Source: Diadema setosum (taxonomy: Eukaryota; Echinodermata; Echinoidea; Diadematoida; Diadematidae). From it: 64,000 nucleotides of DNA. Position 1 is the stretch's first letter. Every line of letters starts with the position of its first letter. Under the pieces are notes generated by a model, which had not been told where the DNA came from, searched no databases, and saw only the letters and a program-made list of their open reading frames with translations. The DNA lies in the NCBI GenBank assembly GCA_033980235.1, contig CM067069.1:1794755-1858754 (forward strand). The letters run 5' to 3'. Positions 1-15,000 of the stretch are shown in pieces. The position numbers and the translations under genes are program-made.

Positions 1-1158
1 GGTGGGAAAATTTTGGATTTTATAGTACAGCAAATAGAAAATGGTAAGCTTGCATGTGACATTACAAAATTCCTAAATGTGCTTGATTATTCTCGCATTT
101 AGAAAAAAAAACTCATAATTTTTCTCTTATCTGATCAGACTTTGCCCAAACATTTACTACCCTTTTCCTCTAATTTTTCTGCATCTTTCTCTGCAAACTG
201 ACTTTCAGGGTGCACTTTCCCTTTAGTCAAAAACTTTTGCTGTGAACTCTGATAACAAACATGAGCAACTTTAATAGATATTGACTGATATTTTCTTGCC
301 TTATTTGAGTTTTCGACCAATGTTCCTCATTCTCTGTTGTATTTTCAGGAAGAGCATTAGGGTATGTAACTAGGGTTGTTTTATGTATCTATGTTGATAT
401 TATGCTTTTGTTTTTTTACATAAAGTAGCATCCATTGAATTAAGCAGAAGGTAAAGTGAGAGACAAGTAAACCCTGTTGGATCTAGTATCAGAAGCTCAC
501 AAAGATATTCAAGTGATATAATTATGCTTTTTGCTGCTGATGAACGTAAACGGTGATGTGCAGTGTGTGATGCATATTTTGGTTTAGTTTGGCTGTAAAC
601 AATGTAGATTGTATGTTGACTGATAGATATGGTAGCATTATCAGGGAAGGGATCAACATTAGTGTGTGTGAATGTGTGAGTGTGCATTCATGACTGTGTG
701 TGTATGTGTGTGAGAGAGAAAGCTTGTGGTTGGTCACTATGCAAGCCATTAGCTCAGATGCCTAAAGTGATAAACACAGTTAAAAATGTTGCCTATTTTC
801 CAGGGAAACTTGTTACATATTCCAAGGAGCAAATTAGGGAGAGACAGAAAGAGAGAGAGAATGTATGAGATGGAGGGATAAGAAAGAAGAGAAAATGAGA
901 TGGAGAGAGAGAGAAGAAAAGAAGAGAAGAGAGAGATGGGAGGTATTGAAAGAGAGAGTTAAGACCAAGGGATAGAAGGTCAATGAAACAAACAATACCC
1001 ACTAACAGCTCATTATTGATTGCCAAGAGGGCGATAGATGAGTGTTACTCTCTCACACACACACACACACCCAAGCAATTGATTGGCGCTGGATCTAGAT
1101 TCAGAGTCCCAGCACAGATGGGATTGAGCCAGAGTTGTTTGTTCATAAATGACCTCTG

Positions 1159-1197
<39 letters not shown>

Positions 1198-1568
1198 CCT
1201 GTTGCATTGTTCAACTGGGTCGATTTTGACAGTGTAAGGCGAGTTGGCACGCAGGAGATCTGCATATACATCAGTATGGTAATTGACGGATCAGCATAAA
1301 TACATTAGCAGTGCCGAATATGCTGCTTCTTTAATTCAATCCCCACGGAGTCACAGCTTCTTGCAATACCCCAAAAGATTCTCCAAATGCAACTTCACAG
1401 CTTTCTGCTATCATCACTCTCAAGAGTTGTGGAATAGTTTGTTTCATTTTCATCTTTCCGCTATGCCTCAACACTGATTGGATTATCTCTTGGAATACCT
1501 GGGATTATTGAGAGTTAGCTTACAGCGAATTTGGAAACTGGTTTTGAGTCTTTTTTTTTAAAGCAGTC
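1..1568. other. Upstream region / possible 5' UTR of npdc1
   Basis: No gene is recognised here. The stretch holds GT/CA tracts, a purine-rich tract (about 839-960), and complex sequence from about 1200 to the ATG. Just before the start codon a T-run followed by AAAGCAG (1552-1566) resembles a 3' splice site. Exon 1 may therefore be preceded by a 5' UTR exon outside or at the left edge of the window; alternatively 1200-1568 is the 5' UTR itself. I cannot place the transcription start. Confidence 0.4.
839..1193. repeat. Purine-rich tract and two CA microsatellites
   Basis: A GA/GAA-rich strand runs from about 839 to 960. It is followed by CA repeats at about 1053-1071 and 1160-1193. Confidence 0.85.
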
Positions 1569-1653
1569 ATGGCAAGCAGTGTCATAAAGAGTGTACTATC
1601 AGTCACCACACTCTGCCTGTGTTTTGCAGCAGCCATAGCAGTAGCAGAAAAAG
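1569..1653 (+). CDS. npdc1: npdc1 exon 1: start codon and signal peptide
   Basis: Encodes [20 protein letters not shown] then AAIAVAEK. This is a classic signal peptide, with a Lys near the N-terminus, a hydrophobic core and small residues AVA before a likely cleavage after residue 26. The ATG has a purine at -3 and G at +4. The exon ends AAAAG|GTAAGC with one base carried over (phase 1), which fits exon 2. Confidence 0.85.
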
Positions 1654-4600
1654 GTAAGCAGTAGATTTATGATTGCCTCTCATACTGTATATGCCATATA
1701 TTTTGCGAGTCTAAATTTTCGCGAATCGGGAACTTCTGACGATTTTGCGAGTTGTTAAATTTGCGATGGTGAAGTCCTGTACTGAACGGACGAATGTACA
1801 TGCGCACGTCACATTCACATCGGGATCAGCATTGATATTTTCGTGTGTCTTTAATTTCGCAAATCGCACCCGACTTGCAAAATTCGTGAAAATAAAAACC
1901 TCGCGAAATATTCGGCGTACAGTATGAGAGCTATTCATAGACAAAATATGGCCTACTGTCATCCTCCTCATACTTTTTGAGTCCGATGTCTTTATCTCTG
2001 CTCGGTTGTGTTGGACTCATTCCCAGATTTAATGACTTGTCAAGTTGCCAGGAAATTAGTTTCTCTGGTTAGGAATCCTTTTCTGAATTCTTGTTTTGAA
2101 TTTTTCATCATCTGGTGTCCTTTTCTGATCAGGTTGCTATTATCATACTGTATGCCAGTTCTTATTTGAATTCACAGCTCTTTCAAAAATGAAATGGGAC
2201 CCTGTTATACTTTTTTTTCTCATTCAAAAAGTGTAAAAGAGAAATAAATCTATGAATATATAGGTAAGTATATAATGTATGCACAATGTGTATAGAATTT
2301 AATGTAATTATGAATTTGTACAATGGATTTGATATCATACCATTTCAAGTTAATTTCAATAGGTATAAGACTGATATACCTTTACCACTCTGTATCTACT
2401 GTATACCAATTTCTCAATAAGCAACAAAATTAGGGAGGGGTTCAAAGTAATGAAATAAAATGCATTCCATTTTTGCAAGGCAGAAAAAGTCACCAAGATA
2501 AACAGAGGAAAGTGACTGAAGAAAAAGGGCATGACAAGTTCAATTTTGTCTGTAGAAAGCTGCTCACCATGCCAATGACCGCAGTGCTAGTAAAAGTTGT
2601 TCATACAAGAGCATTTCTAAACCTAAGGGTTATCCAGCACTTTTATTTTGTGTGTGTGTTCCTTTTACGAATACCAATACACATACAAATGTGTGTGTCA
2701 CTTAATTCGTGTAGTTTTGCATATTTCTCCGTAGCCAAAGTATACCAAAAATAGATTATGGTGCGACAGTTAATCATTTTAGAGAATTTGTGGAATAAAT
2801 TATGCCAAATTAAGCTTATCCACTACAAGAATCCAGTTCTTATAAGCAGGGTATTATGCGTGGTAGATTGTCTAAAAGCCTTGGGGATCCTGAAAGCTTT
2901 TAGTTCAATCTTGCAGCGTAAAGAGACCAATGATGTAGATAGAATGTTCTACTCGAGAGTGCGTACTTGCACATCAACCCAGAATCCACTATCCTCTGCT
3001 TGACGGAGGTGGGGTGTGTTTAGCCTGATGAATATTCTGCCAGGTACTTTTTGAACTTTACATACATGCAACTTAACATTGTGGATACCTGCCATAGAAC
3101 ACTTTTTAAATGCTCTGTGAGTGAAGGTTTGTGATTAAAGGTTAAAGGTTAAAGGGTGTGTACAGTTCTGGTCGAGGTGAAGATTTAGCTTTTAACGTTT
3201 TGTGAGATATTCAGAAACCACTCTATGAGATGTGAAAGAGCATGCAGTTCTAAGGGGTATCAAAAGTTTATTTCATGAAAATCGGTTTTGAAATGGCTGA
3301 GATATCCAAAAACAAGGTGAAACAAAGAGATACTAATAAAGTTGGGGCATGTCGCCTTTTATTATTAGCACTTTTTTGGATATCTCAGCCATTTGAAAAC
3401 CAATTTTCATCAAATAAACGTTGAATCCTTCTTAAAATTACATGCTTTTTCATATTTCATAAGAGGCTTTTCATTATCTCACTTAGGAATGTTCAAAACA
3501 TGAATCCTTACCTCAACCAGTGCTGTACAGTCCCTTTAACAGGTTTTAGCTTTTGTATGCTTGTCATACATTGTCTGAACACATTAATGTAAACTATGCA
3601 CATCTCTAGGTTTAATAGCGAAAAACAGACATGGCTGACACAATTTTGAATGCCTTTTACATCGAGTTGAAAGTTCTTCATTGATTTTTGTGGGTATTTT
3701 GATCTGAAAGTTACCATGTGTAAATGACAAGTTTCTCTGCAGAAAATCAATAGTGTGTTAAACAGATGTTCACTCTGTGGTATGAGATTATCATTCTGCC
3801 TTTGTGCAGTGACAAGAGAATTTTAAAAAGTTTTTTGAATCCCCCTCCCCCAGCCCCCCCCCCCCCCCCAACCATGATTTCAGAGATGACTACAGCACTA
3901 AATAATTCACTGAGTTGGTCTGACTCTGAAATGAATCACCCACTTCATCATTACCCCCCCCCCTTCCATTTTCCCACCAGACAGGTGGGTGTGAAGTAAT
4001 ACGCATTCTTGCCATCGCCACGTAATTACCTCTACACAGCGAACCGTGAGGCCCCGTACCAAAGCGTGGCCCTTTAACGAATGAACATCAGGAAATAAAT
4101 CGTAGCCAGCCGAATCCTTCGGCCAAAATGACTTTGTTCTCAAGGCGGTTTGGGCTGATGATTAGTTCTGGTTATCAGAGGTGACAATTTCTTTTCTTGT
4201 TTTGTTTCGATTCCTGTGAGGGTTTACCTAACAGATTACAATGTAATCATAGATACCCGCCTGCTTCTTCCTCCGATTGTCAAGTTGTGCAAACAGCGCC
4301 CACCATCTGTGCCATTTCCCACTGTTTATCTTTCATTTGGAATCCCCGCATCATTTTTTTCCCCTCCGTTTTGGTCTTATTTTTGGATGACCCATAGTCA
4401 TGTGTTCTTTCAAACAAGCGGATACCTCTGCACACTGACAAAGGGAGTTCCATACATATCTACAATATGTCACCTTCCATTTCTTGAAATTATTGAAAAT
4501 GATTTACTTCTACTGAAAAACAACACACATAATACACAAATGTATTAAAAAACCATAAGATGCATGGGTATTATTTCCACATTAGGGCGGTGAGTTGGCT

Positions 4601-5373
4601 CAGTCCGTAGCGCGTCTGCCTCACGATCCTAAGGGCCCGGGTTCGAACCCGAGTCTGGACTAAGTAATGTTGTGTGTGACCATACCGTCCCCTCCAGCAA
4701 GAGGCAAAACACTCTGTTCCTCGGATAGGACATAAAATGGAGGTCCCGTGTATGAGAGAGTCACAACTCGTGCACGGAAAAGATCCCGCTTCATTCATTC
4801 ATCCATCGCAAAGAGCAGGGTGTTTAACCCGGTGAAGTGGTCCTACCTCACATCCAACTGGACCCCATGGAAGACCAGCTGAATATGGGCTATCCAGCCA
4901 TATCTTCTTAGATGGAAATAAACAAACATTATCAACAAGATCAAAATATAGTGTTTTCTGTTCAAACTAAAAATGCTTATAGGACCCTTAGAATTCTCAA
5001 TGTTTCATGGCAAATAGATACTATTGAGTCTGACAATAAACTGGAATGAACTTACTACTACTTTGGGATTCACATTTCACAAAGTAAAGGGTTTTTTCAT
5101 CTATTTTATCAACATACACCTGTGTTCTAATGGACAAAGAATACATGTCCAGACACAAGGATTTATTGATTGAATCCACATGACATTTACACATTCCTTC
5201 TCATTCATGCTCATGCAGAGGTGTTTAATTTTCAACAAAGCAGACATTTCTATTTTCGGCCACCTCTAGGGAGTTAACTGCCTTGTTGATTTTGGCATAA
5301 ATTCTGTCATAAAATGTGCTGTCTACCTTCTCCTCTCTTCTCTTCAATGAAATATATCTTTATTCTTCATTCC

Positions 5374-5445
<72 letters not shown>

Positions 5446-8400
5446 TCATTGCTTCTTTTATAGAGAATTTTTAATAGATTTGGGGAGGGGGGATATTTGG
5501 GCAGCTACTCATAATGTCAGTAACATTCACTTTAAAATTAGACATATTTATGCCCAAATATTTTACTTGTGTATCTATTTGTATATTCATCGATATATTT
5601 TTCATTCACTTATCAATTTTCTGTGAAATATATGTTGTTTGTCAATGTGTTCTTAAATGACAAATTCTAAATACTTACAAAAGTGTATTTCTATTGTTAT
5701 AATGGCACATTATCCAAAGGAGAAATCCATTCCATTTTATTAAGAGACATGCAAATTTATGCATACCTGTAGGAATGTAAGACAGCTGCCTCAATGACAT
5801 TAAGTTTTGATGCATAGATTTTTCCTTTGTTCAGTTATCTAATAAAGATATGAACAGTAGTATGATATAATACTTTAAATATATCATGACAGTGATGGAT
5901 TTAGTTGTGCAGTAATTCATTGTAGATGTCTTACATTGGACCTCTACACAATAAAACATGCCTGATGCAGAGCTGATATCTAACATTGTCTGCAATATTT
6001 AACATTTTTCTCTTCATAGAAGATGAGAAAATGTGTTTTCTAAATGAAAATACATTGCTGTGTCTTAGACTCGACTTAGCATGCTCAGTAGGCCTATATC
6101 ATGTGTAGAATCTATTTTTAACCATTTCTTAAGGTTTTTTTTTCCTCAGTGTTTTTTTTTCTATGCAGAAAGTTGGTAGCCCTGCTAATGCAGCCACCCC
6201 ACTGTTAAATGGCTGCAGAATGACTAATAAAAGCAACGAGATGTATTTTCAGGAGATAAAACAGGAAAAATGTATCATCTCATTGATGATCTACTTGTGA
6301 CAGTAACCACACTGGATGTACCATACCATACTCATGTGGTCATTCCTCTACATGTAGCAGACCTTCTGGCCACGTGTAAACATGTCCTCTGACAACTTAC
6401 TCAGACCACAGAATGTATTTTCAGCACGTCATCTGTCATTGCCTAACTGCACTATTGATTTTTTTTTTCCCATTCTCTCACTCTTTTTGTGCACACACAA
6501 TGCGGCCATATACCAGCATATTGTAAAGCCTTCTGTGTACGCCACTGCTGTAGCTATGGAGTTCGCAGCAGGCACAATTTGACGCTCGGTGTTTTGTCGG
6601 GTCCTCGACTTTTCTTTCCCCGCTCTCAGTGCCCAATCATTTTCCCCCGGTGCACCTGTTAGTTTGGCCCGAAATTTAATCAAGAGGGTTGCAATCTGTC
6701 CAACTCCATCTCTGCCCCCTAATGTAGATGAAGGCCCAGGCAGGACAGGGTTGGAGTTGGGAGTCTTTGACGGGATGGACCGATTTGATTTTGGTTAAGG
6801 ATTTTTCAATTACGGCTGTCGTAGTGTCTCCGCAATCTGTCATTTGTGGTTGCTGTGGGGAAAAGGAAAATTCTCAAGGAATTCTGCCTCTGGCTGCCAA
6901 TTCTGCCTCTGGCTGCAAGAATCTGTCAGCATTACAAGGCCAGAAAAATACAAACCTGAAGCATACTAAAAGTCCATGATTAGTGTTCACCAGAAGTTAC
7001 CTTACTAGTATCATTAAACTGTTATTGGACTGTGAAGGGGTAAACTTTTGATGGTAGGTTATCAGACCTTACCATTATTTATGCTTAACCCATTGAGGAC
7101 GGGCTGATTTTGCTACAACACGCATATCCCATAGACACTTGCACGAGTATACTCGGGACTCGTCCTCAACGGGTTAAGTTCAGTGTTTTATCTTAGGATG
7201 GTCACCCATGTAGCATACATGTAAATCAATATCTTGAAAAACAGAATGCATTGCATCATTACAATTCTGACCAGCATAAATGTGCAATCATCCACCCATC
7301 TGTCTGAATTTCAAACTCACCCCAGTTTGGGGGGTAAAGGGAGAGTAATGTCACACCATGTATACATTTTGCAGTTAAAGTACAATTGCACTACATTTTC
7401 AAATTGACCTCGATAGAGTAAACTCATGTTACAAAGGACAGAAGTCTAATTTAAATCAGATTTATGGTAAATAGTGAAAAGACAGAGAAATGGAAATGTA
7501 AAGAAGATATTCCACACATTTGTATTTTACAAGGATAATCAAGGAACATATGACTTACACATTGTACCTCCTTCAGAAGTAGCTATAATGGTAGAGAAAA
7601 TATGTAATTTTTGTTGAAGTGAAATATGGAATTCTCTCTCTCTCTCCATGTTTTCTTTATGTTTGCTCAACTTCTGTAACATCATGAATTGTTGTAGCTT
7701 TCTTACACTGCCATGACAATACATGGATTTAACTGAAATTTTGAAAATTTATAGCTTTTGAACATATTGTTTCATTTTCTTCAAAATTATGTGATGTGTT
7801 TAATTTTTCTGCAGTCCTTGAATCCACATAGTACATACTGTAATATACATGTAGGATATTTTTTATGCTCTGCCAGGTAAGATGAATTTCCTGTATTTTG
7901 AATTATATGGAATCAAGGCAGCAAATAGTGGAACATATGTCCGACAAAAATATTTCTTTGCCTTTATCTAGTGCTGGTTTGTGTTCTTGTGACTTGCCTG
8001 AATAATTTCCACACTGCAATAATTTCTTTTACAGTACATGTACTTATTTTGGGTAAATTCCCATTTAAATGTTACAAAATGAAAGACATGCCTTGAGATG
8101 TAACAGATGCTAGAGTTTTCTGACACTAATTGATTAAAGTGGTTTCAAATCTCTTAAAGTACTGGAATTGACCTTCATTTCTAATGATGCTTAAATGTTG
8201 ATAAGTGATGGCAATGATTACTAGGAGTACATATGAAGATAAGAGCAATTCTCATATAACAGTTTTTTTATTGTGGTTGTTGTTGAAACAAATGGGATTC
8301 AAATCTCCTTACTTTTAAAAACTTTTAAAAATTCAGCCACCATTTCACCAATTAGTTTATGGCCCCTCCATAATGTTTGTGTGTAATTTTGCTTTTGATT

Positions 8401-11400
8401 ATGTTCATAATTTTGATCTGATACTACTGGTCACATTTGCTAAATTCTTTTTCAATATCAGTCTAGTTACAGTGTAAGTGACTATTAGAAGCATGCAATT
8501 CAAATGGATGATTAAAGATGAATGTTTTTGGCTTAACAAAGGTTGTGAACAGCCAGATTTTGAATGAGAAAATTAGCCAGTTGCAAATGCCAGTTAGCTG
8601 CAGAAATCAGAACCTAAATATCCCTCATCCCATCAGAAAATGAGGACAAAATGGTACAATTTTTTTTCCCCATGGAATGAGTGAAGACCGTTTGCAGCAG
8701 CATGCAAATTGTTTGCAAAAGATGAAAATATAAAAAAGAGCAAAATTCCACATTCAGGGCGGGTTTTCTCTGAACGTGTCCGACAATGGAGCCTTAAACC
8801 ATGGGTTTTATTAGGTCAGACGTCACATTTGGATTTACCCACAAAACATACCCTAAATGTTTTGTGAGAATGTCTCAGACAATATACACAAAGTAGGCAA
8901 ACACTTTGCAGGTCGATGGGTCGAGAAATGAGTGGAACCAACTTTGTTGATTTTTGCAAGACACATGTGAGACATACTCCAATATCCATCAAAATATGTT
9001 TGGCGTTTCATAGAGACTTTATGAACATCTCACACCCCTTCATAGTGTATACTTTTTAGAAGAAATCACAAGCAAATCACAACCATGGATGCTGAAAATG
9101 TTTGCGAGAAATGTCAAATATTGTTGAAATTTCCCCCGAACTAAAAACATGAAAACAGGCCCGAAGCAGAGATGAGCATACTTGATCAGAGACTAGCTAG
9201 TAGCCAGTATACACAAAGTATGATATGTTTACCCATACGCTTGACATGCAGAGCACAGTTAGGGGCATCTAGGGATTAATTAACTGACATTGTCTGCCTG
9301 TATATTCTCATTGACTAGGATTGCACCTGTCAAAACGGATCTCAAGACGCATGGATCCCCCATGGAAATTGACATTTTCATACGCCAGACATGAAAAAGA
9401 GATAAGAAAGAGAAAAAGTCAGACCCCAAAAGGTCTGCCTTTTGCTATGACTCATACCAGACACTTGTGGTATTGGGTTCTATAGACTCCAGGGGAAATT
9501 AAAACTGAAAATGGAATATGAAATCATGGATCTATCTGTGTATTTAAGATGAATTATATGAACTCTGACGATCCCATGATTGTTTTTTTTTTCTCTCTTC
9601 AGATTATTAAAATTAGGGTTGAAGTTGAACTGTGTGACTTGCTGTGGTTATATTTGAAATAATGTTAATGTGCAAGATGTAGCAATGGTTATGTGGGGGA
9701 GAAAAGATTATTTTGTGAGCAGTTTTCTTTTTTTTTTGTAAATATTATGACCAAGGTGCATATACATTTGTACCTCAGATAAAGAAGGTATGTATACCTA
9801 TCATGATGACAACTACTGATCCAAAGAAAATATCTAAAACAAATATTTCTATGATGAAAATATAGATTCCTACCAGTAGCATTTGTTTGTTGGTTTATAT
9901 TTCAACAACTGTCATGAAATTGTTGGTGTTATCAAAATTTAGAAAACTATACCATTATTGAAACATAAAATTGATATCTATTAATATTGAAAATATTACA
10001 TTCAAATTGTTTACTTATCATCACACAGTACTGTAAATGTAATGTTCATCTCTTGTTTCAATCAAAAGTCAACTAAAACAAAAACAGTCTATAATATCTA
10101 TACACATTAGAAATCAATTCCTGCATTCATTGTAATAGATTTCTATTCTACTATGCAATGCTATATTTTTTTTGTGATTATTTTTTCAATTTTTATTTTG
10201 TTTCCCAGTGTGTGTAGTTACATTTCATGTTATGATACAATGAACAGAGTCCAAGAAATGGTCCTTGACATCTATATACACCAGACATCAATTGGAGTAC
10301 AAAGTTAGAAGCGAGGTAGAACACTGACCCACCACATTATTCTCTGAATAACTGCTCCCCACCCACTCTTCTTTGAAAAATAAAATAGGAAGATACGCTG
10401 TATGCTGTTCATGACAAATGCCCCTTTCAGAGAATACAGCCATAAAAGTATACAGCTGAAATGGCATGAACTCTCAATAACTTCGTAGAATCCCATTCAT
10501 ACAGTGTATCATCATGCCGACATTATATGTCGCTATTGTACGCCGTCGTGTGACAAAGAGCCAGCGTACTGGTTAGGGCTGTGACTTACGATAATGCTGA
10601 CATTCTATGACATTTAGGCCTCTTTATATCCAGATCGGATCTGGATGAAGGGCGGAAAAGTGGGCCAAAGATGCATGGTAAAGTTCAGCTGAGAAGTGAC
10701 ATTTGGAAAATGCCTTGCATCTAAGTACACGCGGACTGTGGTGATACATTTGTATATGTTTGTTTGTGAATGTGCATATACCCAAGCTCATTTTAATACA
10801 TACATTACCTGTCTATTCATTTTGTGGAAGACGATAGTCGTGTACCAGTCATGTGCTGCTGGTTCTCTCGTCTTCACTAGCTAACGCTTTCTTGCGCATG
10901 TAATACTATAAAATGAAAGCCCCTTTATTGGCATTGATTTCTTTTATTGAAATCATTTGGCAAAGCAGATTTCTGACAGACTTTTTGAAGCAGACTTAAA
11001 ATGGAGAAGTTGGCCAAACCCTGCCCAGCCCCATACAATCAAAATCACATTAGCATGTCTACCATATCAAAGAGCACATTACATCTTTCAAGGCATCAAT
11101 CGAGACAATGAATAAGAATGGAAGCCATGTGATCAAAGTCATGAAGACATAGGAAAGCAGACCAAAAATTCAATTAAAAAATTGTGTATAGAATATGCAT
11201 ATGATTATGTAGCATGTGTGCCTCCCTTTGTTGCCTCATTATCATGAATTTATACACTGGTAACTGCACTTTCCTGTAACATGTGCTTTATACAACATGA
11301 AAAAACAAAACAAAACAACAACAATAACAACACTCTGTTGAAATGGTATTCAAGTAGATGTGCATTAATCCGCAATCCAGAGAAAATAGCTAAATGAAAG

Positions 11401-12037
11401 TTGTACTACACTGATTTCTGTAGGACTTATTTTGAACCAACAGTGTAAACAAGAAAATGAAATGCCAATGAGAGTAATTTGTCAACAACTACATTCTGCT
11501 GATGTTTGAGAAATCATACTACTCCCCCTTGAGTATATCTGATATATCTACAAATAAGCACCATCAATTACCAGGTTGTTTTTTTTTTTTGTTAGTTTTT
11601 CTGTTGTTGTTGATGCAGTTGTCATTTTCTTCATTATTGATTAGCATCCTGCAAATAGACTCTCCGATTTGCTACGCACGCACCATTTTTCATCTCAGAG
11701 GAATTTTATCTAACAGACAACAAAATTCTTCAGGTGGATCATCCATCATACGAAATACGAGCGACTAGGATGGATGTTTGTGTGCCGGAGCCGATCATGT
11801 GGAGACCATGCTATAGAGAGCTCTCTCCCCTGGCTGCAAGTCTGTTTGAGTTCGTGATGATTGTTGAAATTTTGCCCCCCGGACAAAAAAAAAATTGGTG
11901 TTGAAATTGAGGATGGAATGGTCACTTGTGCTTTCAAACCTTGTGAACACACCTGCTTTGCCTGTAGGTAAACACTGCATGAAATATACTTGGACAGAAT
12001 TATATTGACTATGCATGCAGGCTCTTCATCTCTCCCA

Positions 12038-12088
<51 letters not shown>

Positions 12089-15000
12089 TCTCCGTCTTCT
12101 TCCCCACACCATTATGTATTGGTGATATATACGATAGTGTGGTATTCCACAATGTAGTATGCATTACAGCCACATCCCAAGCTATAAAGGCTTGTGACTG
12201 TTGCATTGCATATAATGAATATTACATATTTCTGACATAAATGAATTTGACAACAAAAAACCATAGCTGTTCTGAATATCCTTAATATAAGATTTGATGC
12301 TAGATAATGTGAAAAGTTCTAATCTTAATGTCTTATTTGTGTGATTTTGAGTTAGATTCCCCAATGAGCTTATTGCTTTGATTTGAACTCTGTCATTCAT
12401 AATAACTCTGTCCTTCTAGAGAATTCTTGATGAAATATTGTCACTTGTGTGCATCTATGTACTTGTACTCTATTGCTCTTTTCCATCGTATATGGAAACT
12501 AATGGCTGTGAAAGAAGTTGAGCTTACAATTTCTATTAGAGATTGTTCTAGCGTGTAACTGCTAACATTGGGTACCTTCCTAGTTAGCCCTTTATGTGCT
12601 TTGAGTACTGATTGGCACAGAAAATCCCATAGCAATGTACACACTGTCTGAAGTCCCTGGCACAGTAGGAGTTGATGAGAAAAACAGTCAAAGCCGAAAA
12701 CACGAAGTAGATTGACTTTTAATTCATGATAGAAAATCTAAAACATCAGTCCTCGCACTGTGAAATTGAAATACTCACCCCCGCAAAAGGCGTGTCTCCA
12801 CAGTTTAAAGGTCTCCACCATTTTAATATTATTCAGTGCAAGAAGGGCACTAACTTGTCAGATTTGCCACTGCATTAATGGCCTTTTGGTTCTCGATAGA
12901 TGGCACGGCACGATCCTTTAGTACATGGCAAACACTCACGTAGAGTAAGAGTGTCTGACAGTTCCCTGATTGATTGCTGCTTCAGGAGCTATCCATCCTT
13001 GTTGACCGCGCCACTTTTTTCTTCCTTCTCTCTCCTTATGTCCATGTCACCACCGGTCAGTCTTGGTCATTTCTCCTCATCCTCATCTTCTGTCTCCTCC
13101 ACCCCCCCCCCTTCCCCACGCTGTCCCCCTCCCCCTCCCTCTTTTATTTTTTTTTCTTCTCGTTTGTTTTCTTTGGTAGTACTGTTAGCTGTACACAAGA
13201 GTAACGCTGCAGTTTTTTGCAGCTTGAAAAGATGTTTTAATTATGAAGACACATTTAAAGGTTTCCTCCTCCTCTCCTTAACCCACCTCACCATTTTATA
13301 CTGTATGCACAAATCTTATCTTTAAAAGTACTGTAGGTAGCAGGTGGAAAAGATGTGATTATGAGATTATATGAACACAAAAGTGCAGGAATGTTATTTA
13401 AATATGGTAAATGTAAGGACTCAATAGTGACAGTCAACACTTTCTTCTTCTTTTTTAACATCAAGCAGCAAGTGGAATTCTCTAGGTGTTATGAATGTCT
13501 TGATGGATTAATATCTGATTTTTTTATTCATTATTATTTTTTTTTTGGGGGGGGGGTTGTTACCAATATCTGCTCTTTGGGTAACATTCTGTTAGAATGT
13601 GTTTACTGTAAAAGTGGTTATTTTCATGTGATTAATTTTTCATGCTCGGCTGGGTAAGATGAGTTTCGCTTGTTTTAATTCCGCAGAATCAAGACATCAA
13701 CTGCAGCACATGGCATGCAAAATTATGCATGTGCTTTTATTTTTGCGCTAGTTCATGGTTGTGCAAAATGCGCAAAACTTCAACACTGCGAAAATTTCCA
13801 CTTTTACAGTAATGTTAAGACAATAGAGTCAAGATAAAGAACCGATCAGCCTTGATTTTATATGGCAATAATTTTGTCCTCATTATTATGCAAATGGTGC
13901 TATTCAGTGGTATTTAGCAGGTAATCATAGTTCTTCAGTCATCTGTCCCATTATATCTCTATCAGCAATATTGATTTGAGAAGCCTAACAACCTTAATAT
14001 TGAATGAGTAGTTTATCGGTTGACGTCAGCAAAGAGTAATCAATAAACAATTCACAATTCTGATGAACTTAACTTGTTTTTATTGCCCCAACTGCATGGG
14101 GGTTGGAAGTGGGGGGGGGGGGGGGTTGTAGGGTACTTTGGGTTAATATGTAGAATTGAAGCTGTGAGGTGAGCTTCTGGTTGAAACATGGAAAAATATT
14201 TGCCATCATTTTCCAGATGTTTTAGCAAGTGCACCACACAGAGTCATCATAAATTAGGTTCATATTTGAATTACCACAGTAATATGATGGAACCATTTTC
14301 ATTGGGCAAACTCCATGGTAATAAGATACCACGATAATTTACTTAATAGTGGTCTCCTTCACGAAAATACCATCGTATTTCTGGTAAACATTGTGCATGG
14401 GTGTATCTCCAGCAGGAAAAAAAAAGTGTGGCTGGCCATATGAAAATTAACACACCACGGTATGATCTATCATATTTTGTGACATGATTCATACATAATC
14501 TTGCATGCGTATTTTGTGCAAAGTTTAAATTACACATGATAAAATGTACCACCTCAAATCCCATGGTTTTTCACAATTTATTTTGCAGTGTATTTCACGT
14601 TGTGTTTGCGTCTGATGTGAATGCACCTACTGCTACATCACCACCGATGTAGGCTAGTTGACTGTAATCACTTTATAACCCCTCACAGCCCAATTGTAAC
14701 TAGCCGAAACTGCACGGCGAACTAGGCGAGCTCCCTTAGGTGGAGGCAAGAGAAAATATCAGTTCCAGAAACTACCCTACAAGATAGTATTTATAGGACA
14801 GAGTGCCAGTAGAAGGTGAGAAAGCCGGCTTGAGTTGCACCTTAGGGAGACATTGTTGACCTTTATGTATAATCTCCAGTGGCAGTGGATTATACAGATT
14901 GAGTCAACAAACATGTACAATATTATTGTAGATATGAGTGTGGATGTGTCTGTGTGTCTGTGTGTCTGTCTGTGTATTTGTTTGTTTCATCATGATTTCA

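Noticed and set aside
4585..4660. Possible tRNA gene
   Set aside because: It has pol III boxes, but the head continues into a 344-bp unit repeated elsewhere, so it is a SINE.
12900..13325. 141-codon Ser/Pro-rich open frame
   Set aside because: Driven by CT-rich and poly-C low complexity; no start context or splice support.
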